Assembly: GCA_030849065.1 (NCBI GenBank)
Contig: JASAON010001488.1
Location: forward strand, 1 to 39,676
Direction of reading: 5' to 3'
DNA length: 39,676 bases
Source: Jaenimonas drosophilae
Lineage: Eukaryota; Euglenozoa; Kinetoplastea; Trypanosomatida; Trypanosomatidae
The translations under genes and the position numbers were made by a program. Under the pieces are notes generated by a model. It was not told where the DNA came from. It saw nothing but the letters and a program-made list of their open reading frames with translations, and ran no database searches. This document shows, piece by piece, positions 1 to 8,861 of the stretch (positions are counted from its first letter, which is position 1; each line of letters opens with the position of its first letter).

Positions 1-1808
1 TTCACGTGTGCGGAGAGGTAAGTGAAGATCTCCTGATAGAGCTTCACTGCCGCCTCCACAACCTGTGGCTTGGTGGCCTTCCCTTGTGCGATGTCGGCCA
101 TGGCGAGCTCCATTTGTGCTCGCAGTTGTGGCTGAAGAAGACTGGATAGGCCCAGTACTTCGTAGGCGGAGGCTAGCGCAATGCCAAGTGGTGTGGGAAT
201 CAATGTTTGGCCTGGGCCACGTCGTGCGTACTCACGATCCACGATGGTTTTGATGTGTTGCGCAATGGTGGCATCGGTGCCGATCCCATTCTTATCCATG
301 AGGGAAATGAGCTGCGTTTCCGTCAAGTTGGCGGGTTGAGAGGTGCGACGTGGGTTCAGCGTAACCTCCGTTGGACGAAAACGTTCGCCCACGGTGTAGT
401 TGGGAATGGCGGTGCTATTCCAGCGTTCATAGCTGAAGATCTCCAGCCACCCACGTGCGACGATTGTGGTTCCGCCGGTGGTGAAGGTCTCGCTGCCGTA
501 CTCCGCCACGACGGAGGTAGTCGCCGCCACTGCGTCTGGCGAAAGGCAGGCAAGAAAGTGGCGGCAAATGAGGGTGTAGAGGCGTCCCTTCTCGTCCGAC
601 CCTGCTGCAGGCCACGCCTTGGTTGGATGAATGGGTGGATGGGCCTTATCATCATGGCCGCCGCGCAGAGGTCGGCGAAAGCGTTCGCCGGGTTGACTGA
701 TCATCGCCTCGGCGTAGCTGCGTAGGTCGTCCGCGTTGGACGTCTGCACACGCACCAACTCAAGCAACTCCCCATCGTTGAGGTTGAAGGAGTCGGTTTC
801 GGTACGAGGGTAGGAGATGAAGCCCTCTTGGTAGAGCGATTCGGCCAAGGTCATGCACTGAGCAGATGGGAGATGAAGGTGTGTGGAGGCGAGCTTCTGC
901 AGCACCACGGTGGCCAGGGGGACGGGAGGAGGTCGATGGTTGGGCCGTTGACGTACGTCCGTCACCAGACCGCAGCCATCATCTTCACTCTCTGCCAAGT
1001 CGATCATATCATGAAGGAGGAGTGTGGCGGCGAGCTGGTCATGCATCGCGCCACGGCTGCTCGAAAAAGTGGAGTTATCGTGCTTCATGGCCAAGGTGAA
1101 GAGTTCCTCTGGCACGAAGCCCTTCTGCTCCCAGTGCCGACGTACCAGGAAGCCCAGGGTAGGAAACTGGCATGGCCCGAAGCTCAACACCCCCGATGGG
1201 GCGGAGCTTAAGGAGTCTCGGAACTTGATGGTCTGAAAGCGGGTGAAGACGGCACCTACGCGGAGATCCATCTCCGACCGCGCATCCACAGCCTCGGAAA
1301 GACGTTGGTCGGGAAGGCGGAGGTTCTGCACCGCGTGGTTGATGTCTCTGGCAGTGAGCGATGAAAAGTGCGCTCGCTTGACGTCAAGACGGCGGTTCTC
1401 TGCCGTGGCAATTTGAACCACCTCAAAGCTAATGTTCTCACCTTCACGATCACAATCGAGCCACAGGACGAGGGTCGTGGCGCGTTTGGCGAGACGCTCC
1501 AGGTTCTTGCGGACGGGCTCGAGCTCTGTTTTCACCACCTTGGTTACCTTGGCGGTGAAGAGGCCCTGAAAGGGGTAGCCTGCCCAGCTCTTGGTGTGTG
1601 GAGGAAAGGTGTCCTCCATCAAGTGGCCCGCCACGGAGGTGACGGTCATGGTGATGGAGCGGCCCGTTGGTGCCTGAAAAGGGAACTCAAAGACGGGGTT
1701 GAAGCGCGAGGTGGTCTCGACGGTGCGTGGGCGACCGCCGGAGAGGACGTTGGCGATCTCCTTCGCCACACTCGGCTTCTCCGCCACATTCAGCCAGTAC
1801 TCCGGCAT
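1..1808 (-). CDS. TOP3A: DNA topoisomerase III (type IA), C-terminus cut by window edge
   Basis: Type IA topoisomerase that passes single strands through a transient 5'-phosphotyrosine break; Top3 enzymes work in the nucleus with RecQ helicases to dissolve recombination intermediates. Seen: 602 codons from the ATG at 1806-1808, open to the left edge. TOPRIM signature LWLDCDREGEN near residues 115-125, catalytic Tyr333 in ISYPRTETDSF, the Top3 motif DDKAHPPIHPT encoded around 620-655, and MDKNGIGTDATIAQHI from residue 504. That last motif is closer to the alpha class (GIGTDAT) than the beta class (GIGTDAS), hence the symbol. The start gives MPEYWLNVAEKPSVAKEIA, the normal N-terminus of the family, and follows a good splice-acceptor signal by about 24 nt. 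The C-terminal zinc-finger or Gly-rich part, if present, lies outside the window. The alpha/beta call is less sure than the family. Confidence 0.95.
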   Translation of the reverse strand, partial: MPEYWLNVAEKPSVAKEIANVLSGGRPRTVETTSRFNPVFEFPFQAPTGRSITMTVTSVAGHLMEDTFPPHTKSWAGYPFQGLFTAKVTKVVKTELEPVRKNLERLAKRATTLVLWLDCDREGENISFEVVQIATAENRRLDVKRAHFSSLTARDINHAVQNLRLPDQRLSEAVDARSEMDLRVGAVFTRFQTIKFRDSLSSAPSGVLSFGPCQFPTLGFLVRRHWEQKGFVPEELFTLAMKHDNSTFSSSRGAMHDQLAATLLLHDMIDLAESEDDGCGLVTDVRQRPNHRPPPVPLATVVLQKLASTHLHLPSAQCMTLAESLYQEGFISYPRTETDSFNLNDGELLELVRVQTSNADDLRSYAEAMISQPGERFRRPLRGGHDDKAHPPIHPTKAWPAAGSDEKGRLYTLICRHFLACLSPDAVAATTSVVAEYGSETFTTGGTTIVARGWLEIFSYERWNSTAIPNYTVGERFRPTEVTLNPRRTSQPANLTETQLISLMDKNGIGTDATIAQHIKTIVDREYARRGPGQTLIPTPLGIALASAYEVLGLSSLLQPQLRAQMELAMADIAQGKATKPQVVEAAVKLYQEIFTYLSAHV

Positions 1809-2727
1809 ATCCTACTATGACATTCGAGTGCTCTACACCGACGTACACAATAAGATAGAAGAAAAAATAAGAAAGAGAGAGAGAGAGAGAGTACTTCAAC
1901 AAGTTGTTGGGAAATATGTGCAAGAGTGAGATGATTGGTCATGTGTACGTAGAAAACCAACGAAGTGATGTCTTTTTTTGTCTCTTGAGTCGACCTCGAT
2001 GATCAAATCTCTCCCCGCAACTGCGACCTCACACACCTTCCCACGACGTCACGGGTGCTGAGAGAGCGTTGTTGCTGAAAAAAAAATATACAGGTGCTAG
2101 AAAGATCTCTGCACCCGCGTTTGCAACAGCGCCATCGCTCGCACTCGATCCGCCAATGACTCTCAATCGCCAGCATCGCGTGGAAGAACCACGCAAACTG
2201 GCGAGAGAGAGAGGGAGAGCAGAAAGATGATGAGGAGCCCAACGAAAACTGAAGATATAAACGACGACGTGGTGGATGGCCTCCACCGAAGCCGCACTAC
2301 ATTTACGTGAGCGCATGTACGCCCATACTCGCACACCGTAGACGATGCCCTTCAGCGTCTGTTTTCGCAGAATAAGTTGGAGTGAGACATGAACATACAA
2401 ACAATCCAAAAATAACAAAGTGGGTCTTATTTCACGGGAGAAAAGAACTCTACGCCCCAGCCACACACTCCATTCGACGTGGCGTCAGATGCTCTCCCTC
2501 CTACGCATCGCACTAGCGTGTACCTGCACAATCCTCTCTTCACCAACACTCGGGAGGATGTATGTGGTACAACGCTGGAGAAAGAGCCCTCCGCACCTAC
2601 CTAGAAAATGGCGGTGACGTGTGCTTGAATTCAGTCCCGACGTACATAACGGCCACGCTGACGTTGTGGGCGCCATCCGCCACGCACAAACACACACCCT
2701 TCCACCCTCATCGCAGTACCTCCACCT
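1809..2727. other. Intergenic region between TOP3 and 14-3-3
   Basis: It holds the TOP3 acceptor signal at its left end and presumably the 3' UTR of 14-3-3. An open frame on the minus strand (2029-2466) has no family resemblance and no third-position GC bias. I see no RNA gene. Confidence 0.6.
1833..1891 (-). promoter_or_regulatory. Probable trans-splice acceptor of TOP3, with (GA)8 repeat
   Basis: Read on the minus strand, a pyrimidine tract (about 1853-1891, containing a (CT)8 run at 1875-1891) is followed by its first AG at 1833-1834. This would leave a 5' leader of about 24 nt after the spliced leader. Tract plus first AG is the established kinetoplastid acceptor pattern; use of this exact site is inferred. 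Confidence 0.65.
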
Positions 2728-3507
2728 CTACTGCTCATCGGTCCAGAGGTTGAGGTTGTCGCGGAGGAGGCGCACAATCAGGTTGGACTCACGATAGGCC
2801 TCATCGTCGAGGGTCTCGAGGTCCGTCACCGCCTCGTCGTAGGCCTGCCGGGCGAGCTGGAAGCCCTTGTCGTGCTCCTTCATAATTTCGTAGTAGAAGA
2901 CGGAGAAGTTGAGGGCGAGGCCAAGGCGGATGGGGTGGGTGGGGGCGAGTGAGGAGTTGGCGGCGTCGGTGGCCTTCTGGTAGGCGTCCAGGGCAGCGAG
3001 GCGCTGGCTATCTCCCTGGGCAATCTCGGCGTAGTAACGGTGGTAGTCGCCCTTCATCTTGAGGTAGAAGACCTTGGCCTCACCGCCCTGCACGGCTGGG
3101 ATGAGGTACGTGTCAAGCACCGCGAAGAGGTCCTCGCAAATGGCGGCAAGCTCTTCCTCGAGCTCCTTGCGGAGGGCGGCGATGAGGGCGGTGTTCTCAC
3201 TGTTCTCCTTTCCGCTCTCGCGGAGCTCAATGGAGGTGATGATGCGCCAGGCATTGCGACGGTTGCCAATGGCGTTCTTGTAGGAAACGGAGAGAAGATT
3301 GCGCTCTTCCGTGTCGAGCTCATTATTGCACTTGGCAACCTTCTTCATGCAGAGCACCATCTCATCGTAGCGCTCGGCCTCCTCGGTGAGCTTAGCCATG
3401 AAGATGAGGTCCTTGAGGTTGTCAGGGAGCTCAAAGGAGGCGGCAGTGCGCTTCGGCACGACTTCCGACTGGATCGCCTCGTTGAGCCACTTAATCTGTT
3501 CGGCCAT
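2728..3507 (-). CDS. 14-3-3 phosphoserine/threonine-binding adaptor
   Basis: Dimeric cytosolic adaptor that binds phosphorylated client proteins. Seen: 259 residues with the all-helical 14-3-3 signatures, including EERNLLSVSYKNAIGNRR, KGDYHRYYAEIA and SLAPTHPIRLGLALNFSVF. The phosphate-binding basic cluster is intact: Lys and Arg of YKNAIGNRR and Arg-Tyr of DYHRYY. The protein ends LWTDEQ, as family members often do before a variable tail. The frame is open upstream for another 105 codons, but that part is low-complexity and lies beyond the likely splice acceptor at 3606, so I start at the ATG at 3505-3507. The N-terminus carries about 35 residues before the helix usually found at the start (LIFMAKLTEEAERYDEM), a kinetoplastid-type extension that may alter dimerisation. 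Which of the kinetoplastid isoforms (I or II) it matches cannot be told here. Confidence 0.96.
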   Translation of the reverse strand: MAEQIKWLNEAIQSEVVPKRTAASFELPDNLKDLIFMAKLTEEAERYDEMVLCMKKVAKCNNELDTEERNLLSVSYKNAIGNRRNAWRIITSIELRESGKENSENTALIAALRKELEEELAAICEDLFAVLDTYLIPAVQGGEAKVFYLKMKGDYHRYYAEIAQGDSQRLAALDAYQKATDAANSSLAPTHPIRLGLALNFSVFYYEIMKEHDKGFQLARQAYDEAVTDLETLDDEAYRESNLIVRLLRDNLNLWTDEQ

Positions 3508-3986
3508 AATGAAAAATATTCTTCTGTTGTGTGGGGTTGACGTACGGTAAGGGGAGGTGGATCGATGTGCTAGGTCAGAGGTATCTTCTACAAGCAAAGC
3601 AACAACTGCAAACAAGAGAAAGAAAATGATGATGAAAAACAAATAGAAGCAGGTGCCCAAGAGCAACGCATTTATGAAAGCCACAGGTTCATGTTGCTGT
3701 TGTTGTTGTGTTTTGTGGTGATGGATGAAGGAGGAGTAGGACATCATCTCAGTGAAGCTGGAGATGCCTCCCTTCTTCCCTCTTCTATGCATGTGCGAGC
3801 GTACACACCTCTTCATACGCAAAAATCGCCAGATTCTATGGATGAGTCATTGTGGAGAAACCAACGTGGTCTGCCACATCATCATCATCATCTTCATCTT
3901 CATCTTCTCTCTCACTCTATCAAAGAGGAATACGGATGCGATGCGAGCAGGATCATCATCCCGCCGAGCCAAAGAAAAAAATACAT
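3508..3986. other. Intergenic region between 14-3-3 and coiled-coil gene, with paired CATAGAA octamers
   Basis: The left part is the 14-3-3 leader and acceptor. The right part, presumably the 3' UTR of the coiled-coil gene, has minus-strand CATAGAAG at 3782-3789 and CATAGAAT at 3833-3840, similar to the octamer that makes S-phase mRNAs cycle in Crithidia. A CAT/CTT trinucleotide repeat lies around 3878-3908. No other gene is seen. Confidence 0.5.
3606..3650 (-). promoter_or_regulatory. Probable trans-splice acceptor of 14-3-3
   Basis: On the minus strand a T/C-rich stretch ending CTTTCTCTTGTTTGCAG puts the first AG at 3606-3607, giving a leader of about 98 nt. Further AGs lie closer to the ATG, so minor alternative sites are possible. 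Confidence 0.55.
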
Positions 3987-5657
3987 TTATGCTGCAGACG
4001 GAGACAACTCCACAAGACGATGATGAAGTTGCTCCGCCTGCTCCTTCTGCGCGCGGAGCATCGAAATAACATCGAAGGAGTTGGTGCCACAGCCGCTCAC
4101 AGGAGGAAGGGCGGCAGATGCTAAAGGTGGTGCAGCAGCAGCAGCAGTACGAATACGTGGAGCGGCTAGCTCCAAGCGATTGAGCTCCGCCTCCTGTGCC
4201 GCCAGTGCCTGGATCAGCTTGCGCTGAAGACTGTCGGACTTCGCCTTCTCCATTTTTGCCTGTTTCTTGTATTGATGCAGCTCGTGGCGCAACGAACGCA
4301 CGCGGAGGTTGGCCGCCTCCTCCACGTCGAGCAGGCGTGTGGCGCAGTCCTGTGCGTGCCGCCGTGCGTCGGCGAGCTCATCGCCACTACACTTGATGCC
4401 TAGACGAAGCCGGTCCACCTCGAAGAGCGTTTGCTCTTGTTGGCGGGCGGTGTGTGCGAGTTCCTCAATCTGCTTCTGCGCCGCCAGTAGCTGGTCAGAG
4501 AGGTGGCGGCGTTCCGATGACACCCACGACTCCTGTTGCACGCTCTGATCAACCTCCCGCTGAAGGTGTTGCGTCTTTGCGGTGAGGCTCTCCACCTGCG
4601 AGGTGAGCTGCTGACGATTCACGCGCTCCTTCTCGAGCTCCTCCTCCAGCTCTTGCACACGCCACTGCAATCGATGGCGGTCCTCGCGCAAGCTACTGAC
4701 GGTTTGGCGGAGGCCAGAAAGCTCCGCCGTGGATTCATCGCGTGCAGCATCAACCTGCCTCTGCATCTGCCGCTGTAGCGCGTCGAAGCGATCCCGTTCC
4801 CGCTGCGTGGCCGCCGTGGCTTCGCGCAGCAGCGCCGTGTGGTTGGCCAAGCGATCCTCTAGCTGTGCCTTCATCTCCACACCTTCCTGGCGCACTGCCT
4901 CCAGCTCACTCGCCGCATCTCGTCGTACGTCGGCCTGCTGCCGCTCGAGCTCCTTCACGCTCTTGCGTAAACGCTCCGCCTCTTTTCCAGCCACGGCAGC
5001 CTCTGTAGCAAACCGATCCTTGATGAGGGCTGCCTCATTTTGCATATCCACAGCCTTGCGCAGTGCTGAGCGCATGTCTTGCACCTCTCCCTCCATGGTG
5101 CGGTAGCGCTGCTCCAACTCGAGGTTGCGACTCTGCTGCTCGCGGAGTGCGTTGTGTGCGGCGAGGACTTGCACGGAATACACCTCCTTTTGCTCTGACA
5201 GCTGCCCACTCATGACGGCGCATCGCTCCTCCACCTCGGTGAGTTGCTTGCGGAGCTCCATCACTCGCGAGCCCTCCCCAGCAGACTCGATCCGCTTCAG
5301 TAGGTCCGCCTGTTGGCTCTTCAGCTGCTCCACTTGTTGGTTGTGTTCCATCAAAGTGTCCTGTGCGGCACGTCGTGCATTCTCCAGACGGCCTTGCAGA
5401 TGCTCTACGGAGATGCGTGCGGCGAGATAGCGATCCTTATAGCCATCGGATTCCTCGAGGTCCTTCTTCAACGCACGAATGCGCTCGACGTGTTGCTCCT
5501 CCACAGTGACGGATTCCTCCACCTTCTTGCGCCATCTCTCCGTCGCCTGCCGCTCGTTTTGCAGCTCCTGTGTGAGGGCGTTGTACTTGCCATTCAAGGT
5601 GGCAAAGTTTTCTTGGAACTCCGCGCAGTTTTGCAGAAGCTCCGCGTAGCTCGTCAT
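3987..5657 (-). CDS. Long coiled-coil protein of unknown function
   Basis: A 556-residue protein that is almost entirely charged heptad-rich helix (Glu, Gln, Arg, Lys, Leu) from about residue 10 to 490. A short Ala/Pro-rich linker follows (around 490-520), then a final short helix, DVISMLRAQKEQAEQLHHRLVEL. No catalytic domain, signal peptide or membrane segment is visible. The first ATG in the open frame is at 5655-5657 (MTSYAELLQNC); the frame extends 3 codons to a GTG, which I do not use. Proteins of this build in kinetoplastids often belong to the basal body, flagellum attachment zone or other cytoskeletal structures, but that is analogy only. The downstream flank carries two cell-cycle-type octamers (3782-3840), which would fit a periodically expressed structural protein. 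I do not recognise a named family. Confidence 0.85.
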   Translation of the reverse strand: MTSYAELLQNCAEFQENFATLNGKYNALTQELQNERQATERWRKKVEESVTVEEQHVERIRALKKDLEESDGYKDRYLAARISVEHLQGRLENARRAAQDTLMEHNQQVEQLKSQQADLLKRIESAGEGSRVMELRKQLTEVEERCAVMSGQLSEQKEVYSVQVLAAHNALREQQSRNLELEQRYRTMEGEVQDMRSALRKAVDMQNEAALIKDRFATEAAVAGKEAERLRKSVKELERQQADVRRDAASELEAVRQEGVEMKAQLEDRLANHTALLREATAATQRERDRFDALQRQMQRQVDAARDESTAELSGLRQTVSSLREDRHRLQWRVQELEEELEKERVNRQQLTSQVESLTAKTQHLQREVDQSVQQESWVSSERRHLSDQLLAAQKQIEELAHTARQQEQTLFEVDRLRLGIKCSGDELADARRHAQDCATRLLDVEEAANLRVRSLRHELHQYKKQAKMEKAKSDSLQRKLIQALAAQEAELNRLELAAPRIRTAAAAAPPLASAALPPVSGCGTNSFDVISMLRAQKEQAEQLHHRLVELSPSAA

Positions 5658-5886
5658 AATTGCCACCGCCGTCTTGATATAAGCGAATCATATGAATGAT
5701 CATCATGAAAAAGAGAAAGAAGAGAAGAAAAAAAAAGAGAATCATCATCATCATCCTAGATAATGCGCACAGAATGAAGATGCACGCCGATACACAAGAA
5801 TACCACACATGACCAGCTAAAACATGCATCTGCATGCATGTGAAGAGATGAATGAGGCGATGAGCACCTCACTTCAGCCTCCTTCA

Positions 5887-7590
5887 TCAAACAAAGCTGG
5901 CAGCCCGAGCACCAATCATGGCGCCCATGACCGACGACGAAGCCACCGTCGGCGTCGGAACAATGCTTGCATCGGCAACACGAAGTCCATCCACCCCGCG
6001 CACACACAACTTTGCATCCACAACCTCACCCATGGCACAGGTGCCAAACGCATCACCCGTCGGCTCCACGAACTCCGCCAGGAAGGCGGCGCTCTGACGT
6101 TGGCTGCTCAAGCCCGACGTGGGCTGCACCACTGAAGGCTGAAGATGATGAAAGGGGCCAACGGCTCCATTTTGCTCGTCGGAGTGGTAGACCGACTTCA
6201 GCGGGCTTCCATCTGCCGCCAGCAGGCCTACCCATTGAAGGCCATCATCCAAGGCAGCAACATCCTCCTTATGTGAGAGCAGGTCACTCCGCACAATGAG
6301 TCCGCCATCTTCCTTGCTCACGCTCACCTCTCCACGTGCACGTGGGTTGTGGTGCATGACGCGGAAGGTAAGGCCATCGTAGTTGCGCCACCGATCCAAT
6401 TGTGGGCTACGAAAGAACTGAAGTTGCACATCTGCTCCAGCAGCAGCACCCTGAGACCGCACAAAGGCAGCGGCCTCCACAAAGGAGGACCACATCGTCT
6501 GCGGGTTGGACGATTCCTCGCGGTGCTCACGTACTTGGTTCAGCACGTACGTTAAGCTACGCCAGTGAAGTGCGGTGCTGCAGCCGTAGTGGTGCGCACT
6601 AAAGTTGGAGGCAAGACGAAAAATGAGGTCCACTTGGCTGCCTTGAATGAGGTTGGCCCCAACGTTTGGCAGATCCACGGTGGCACCGGCGGGGCCAACA
6701 CCACTCCGCAGCAACAAGGCAGGGCTCTCGAGCGCTCCTAAGCACACAAAGACCGTTCCAGCCTCCACGGTTGTGAGGGAGGAGCTACACGGTGAAGGAC
6801 TCCCCGTCAAGGCATGGAGGCCACGTCGAGGCATCTTCACCAGCTCCACTCCACCTACACGTGTGCCTCCAGCACGCCACGACAGCCGATGAGCACGCAC
6901 GTCCGTCAAGACATCCACCTTGGCAAGAAAATCTGGCCGCTCTTGGCTGAAGTAGTGCGGCAGCAACGCATCAAACACATCCACACGCTCTCCGCCATGG
7001 ATCAGCGATTGATGGGCACCAAATCCTTCGCAGCTGCCATCATTGAGGTCTGGGGAGGCCTGAATGCCCGCAGCTTCGCATGCTTCAAAGAAGCGCACAT
7101 TAAGCATTGAATCGGTATTGCAACGCGGTGGATCGGCCACGGCGAGAGGCCCATCATGGCCATGTCCAGGGCTGCTCCTTGACCGATGTGCGTTGCCCTC
7201 GAGCCCCATGAAGGTGGGCAACACCGCATCATAGCTCCACTCTGGTTGGTTCCACGCATCAAAGTCAGAACGTGTGCCACGAAGATAGACCATGTTGTTG
7301 GTGAGCGAGCTGCCGCCCAAACCACAGCCACGTGTGTAGGTCAACGAACGACCACCAAGACAACTCTCCGACACTCCTTGGATAGTACGACGAAGTTGTG
7401 CGCTGTGGCGGGAGTAGCGGGACCACGGCAACAGGCCAGGAACACGCAGAGTCAGTGGCCGCTTCTCAACACGACTGCCTTGCTCCACCAACGCGATGGA
7501 GGCGTTGGGGTGGCGCCGGGCGAGCTCCCGTGTGAGGGAGCAGCCCGCCGCACCAGCGCCGAGAACCACAAAGTCGTAGCTTGGCCGCAT
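5887..7590 (-). CDS. GMC-family FAD oxidoreductase lacking the usual catalytic pair
   Basis: Glucose-methanol-choline oxidoreductases use FAD to oxidise alcohol groups. Seen: 567 residues, normal family length. The N-terminal dinucleotide fold has GAGAAG at 11-16. GMC signature 1 is RGCGLGGSSLTNNMVYLRG at 87-105, and a signature-2-like GALESPALLLRSGVGP lies mid-protein. The C-terminal FAD segment GVDGLRVADASIVPTPTVAS is clear. The fold and FAD site therefore look intact. The catalytic His of the HPxGTCxMG motif is Asp513 (DAFGTCAMG), and the following GN-x-N motif that supplies the second catalytic residue is SSS, with Ser553 at the key position. It may be a non-oxidising FAD protein, a lyase-like enzyme, or an enzyme with a different substrate. 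There is no signal peptide; the ATG at 7588-7590 starts directly at the Rossmann strand. Such genes are not typical of trypanosomatid parasites. Confidence 0.92.
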   Translation of the reverse strand: MRPSYDFVVLGAGAAGCSLTRELARRHPNASIALVEQGSRVEKRPLTLRVPGLLPWSRYSRHSAQLRRTIQGVSESCLGGRSLTYTRGCGLGGSSLTNNMVYLRGTRSDFDAWNQPEWSYDAVLPTFMGLEGNAHRSRSSPGHGHDGPLAVADPPRCNTDSMLNVRFFEACEAAGIQASPDLNDGSCEGFGAHQSLIHGGERVDVFDALLPHYFSQERPDFLAKVDVLTDVRAHRLSWRAGGTRVGGVELVKMPRRGLHALTGSPSPCSSSLTTVEAGTVFVCLGALESPALLLRSGVGPAGATVDLPNVGANLIQGSQVDLIFRLASNFSAHHYGCSTALHWRSLTYVLNQVREHREESSNPQTMWSSFVEAAAFVRSQGAAAGADVQLQFFRSPQLDRWRNYDGLTFRVMHHNPRARGEVSVSKEDGGLIVRSDLLSHKEDVAALDDGLQWVGLLAADGSPLKSVYHSDEQNGAVGPFHHLQPSVVQPTSGLSSQRQSAAFLAEFVEPTGDAFGTCAMGEVVDAKLCVRGVDGLRVADASIVPTPTVASSSVMGAMIGARAASFV

Positions 7591-7605
7591 GCACTCCGCT
7601 AAACT

Positions 7606-7650
7606 CTAAAACAGAACACAAACATGGAATGTGATGATGATGATGATGAT
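7606..7650 (-). promoter_or_regulatory. Probable trans-splice acceptor of the GMC gene
   Basis: Minus-strand CAT repeats (7632-7650) and a T-rich stretch lead to TTTTAG, with the AG at 7606-7607. Two more AGs follow before the ATG. The predicted leader is 15 nt. Confidence 0.5.
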
Positions 7651-7777
7651 GCGTGAGGAGGTCCGTCGAACACTCGTACTTTAAAAACATTGGCTTACTG
7701 TTGCAATTAGGGTCGCTAGCATTTGCACGCTCGCATGCCTTCAACAACAACAACATGGGTGATGATGAGAGATGAGC

Positions 7778-8692
7778 TCATGAGGTAGAGGTAGCTGCCT
7801 CAGCTGCTGCAGCAGATCGCACCCGCTCTGCTGCACGGTCGCGGTCGGACATTAGCAGCAACAGCCCGTGGCCTTCTTGGAAATGGATCGGGTCCTCGCG
7901 CAATCCACGATGGACCTCGCAAAAGTGATCGCCCACCCGCTTCCGGATGATGCGCACCTCCGCCATGTCTGTCTCGAGCAGTTTGCACTGCAGCTCCTTC
8001 CCACGCTCAAACTGCCGCACGTACTCCTCCGGTGGAGGTGGCATCCCTGGCTGACGTGGAATTGTCTGTGCGCGTGTTTCCTCCATTTGGTTGCTCGTGT
8101 AGAGATTCACGTCGTCGAGACAATCGAGGCAGCCAAGACGCTCCAGGGCCTTCTTGTGGCTCTTCTGCGCATGAACGATGCCAATCCCGAGGCCCTTCAC
8201 CGACTTGCGTGCCACAATGGTGGTGAAGAGGCAACACAACAAACCACCAACGACGCTGCCAACGGGGTGGCGCCGCATCCACGCGAAGCGACGCCGGCCA
8301 AAGTACAAGAGTGCTGAGCCACTCGCCACACCAAGACCGAGGGAAAGATTCATGGATATGAAGTCATATCGCCAACGCCCACCTTCCTTCGCACGCACCG
8401 CAGCAGCCAAGTAGGCATAGCGCAACATGCCGTAGCTGGTGGCCATGCTCATCACCTTCTCCTCATCCACAAGGACGTGGCCGCCATGAACGTCGAGGGG
8501 CACCGTCTTGCCCAGGTAGCTACTCATCATTGGCACATTCCAGTACTTGAGCTTGTCTGCCTTCATGCCAGCCTCGGTGACGGATTGCCGCCCGAGGTGC
8601 TGGTAGCCGCCGCTGCTCTCCTCACGGTAGAGGGAGATGTGGGTGGCCAACTGATGGAACTGAGCCCGACCAATGAAGTAGAGGCTATCCAT
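7778..8692 (-). CDS. Conserved-looking membrane protein with two TM segments, function unknown
   Basis: A 304-residue protein starting at the ATG 8690-8692 (MDSLYFIGRAQFHQ). The frame continues upstream, but that part is a hydrophobic low-complexity leader in the UTR. Two hydrophobic stretches in the middle (FISMNLSLGLGVASGSALLYFG and VGSVVGGLLCCLFTTIVA), separated by a basic RRRFAWMRRHP loop, predict a hairpin in a membrane with both ends on the same side. The C-terminal half is soluble, with a GCLDCLDD segment, a Pro-rich linker and a basic stretch, ending in an Ala/Ser/Thr-rich tail. I do not recognise a family. A mitochondrial or other organelle membrane is possible, but nothing in the sequence decides this. 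Confidence 0.85.
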   Translation of the reverse strand: MDSLYFIGRAQFHQLATHISLYREESSGGYQHLGRQSVTEAGMKADKLKYWNVPMMSSYLGKTVPLDVHGGHVLVDEEKVMSMATSYGMLRYAYLAAAVRAKEGGRWRYDFISMNLSLGLGVASGSALLYFGRRRFAWMRRHPVGSVVGGLLCCLFTTIVARKSVKGLGIGIVHAQKSHKKALERLGCLDCLDDVNLYTSNQMEETRAQTIPRQPGMPPPPEEYVRQFERGKELQCKLLETDMAEVRIIRKRVGDHFCEVHRGLREDPIHFQEGHGLLLLMSDRDRAAERVRSAAAAEAATSTS

Positions 8693-8861
8693 GGTTCCTA
8701 CTCTCACAAAAAAAAAAGATGGAAGAAGAAGAATACAAAAAGACAAGATTTTCACACAGATGCCCAGACGAACAACTAACATAACAACTAGTGCAAGTAT
8801 GCTTTTTTTTTTTTGCTTCATGCGGAGTCACACTCTGTACCAAAAGAGAGTGGCCACAGCC

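Noticed and set aside
2029..2466. Minus-strand open frame of 145 codons between TOP3 and 14-3-3
   Set aside because: Low-complexity Ser/Cys/Arg composition, no clear acceptor, and no family resemblance.
3508..3822. 105-codon N-terminal extension of 14-3-3 in the same open frame
   Set aside because: Contains His/Gln runs and a Leu/Phe-rich stretch from pyrimidine tracts, crosses the likely splice acceptor at 3606, and lies upstream of a normal 14-3-3 start.
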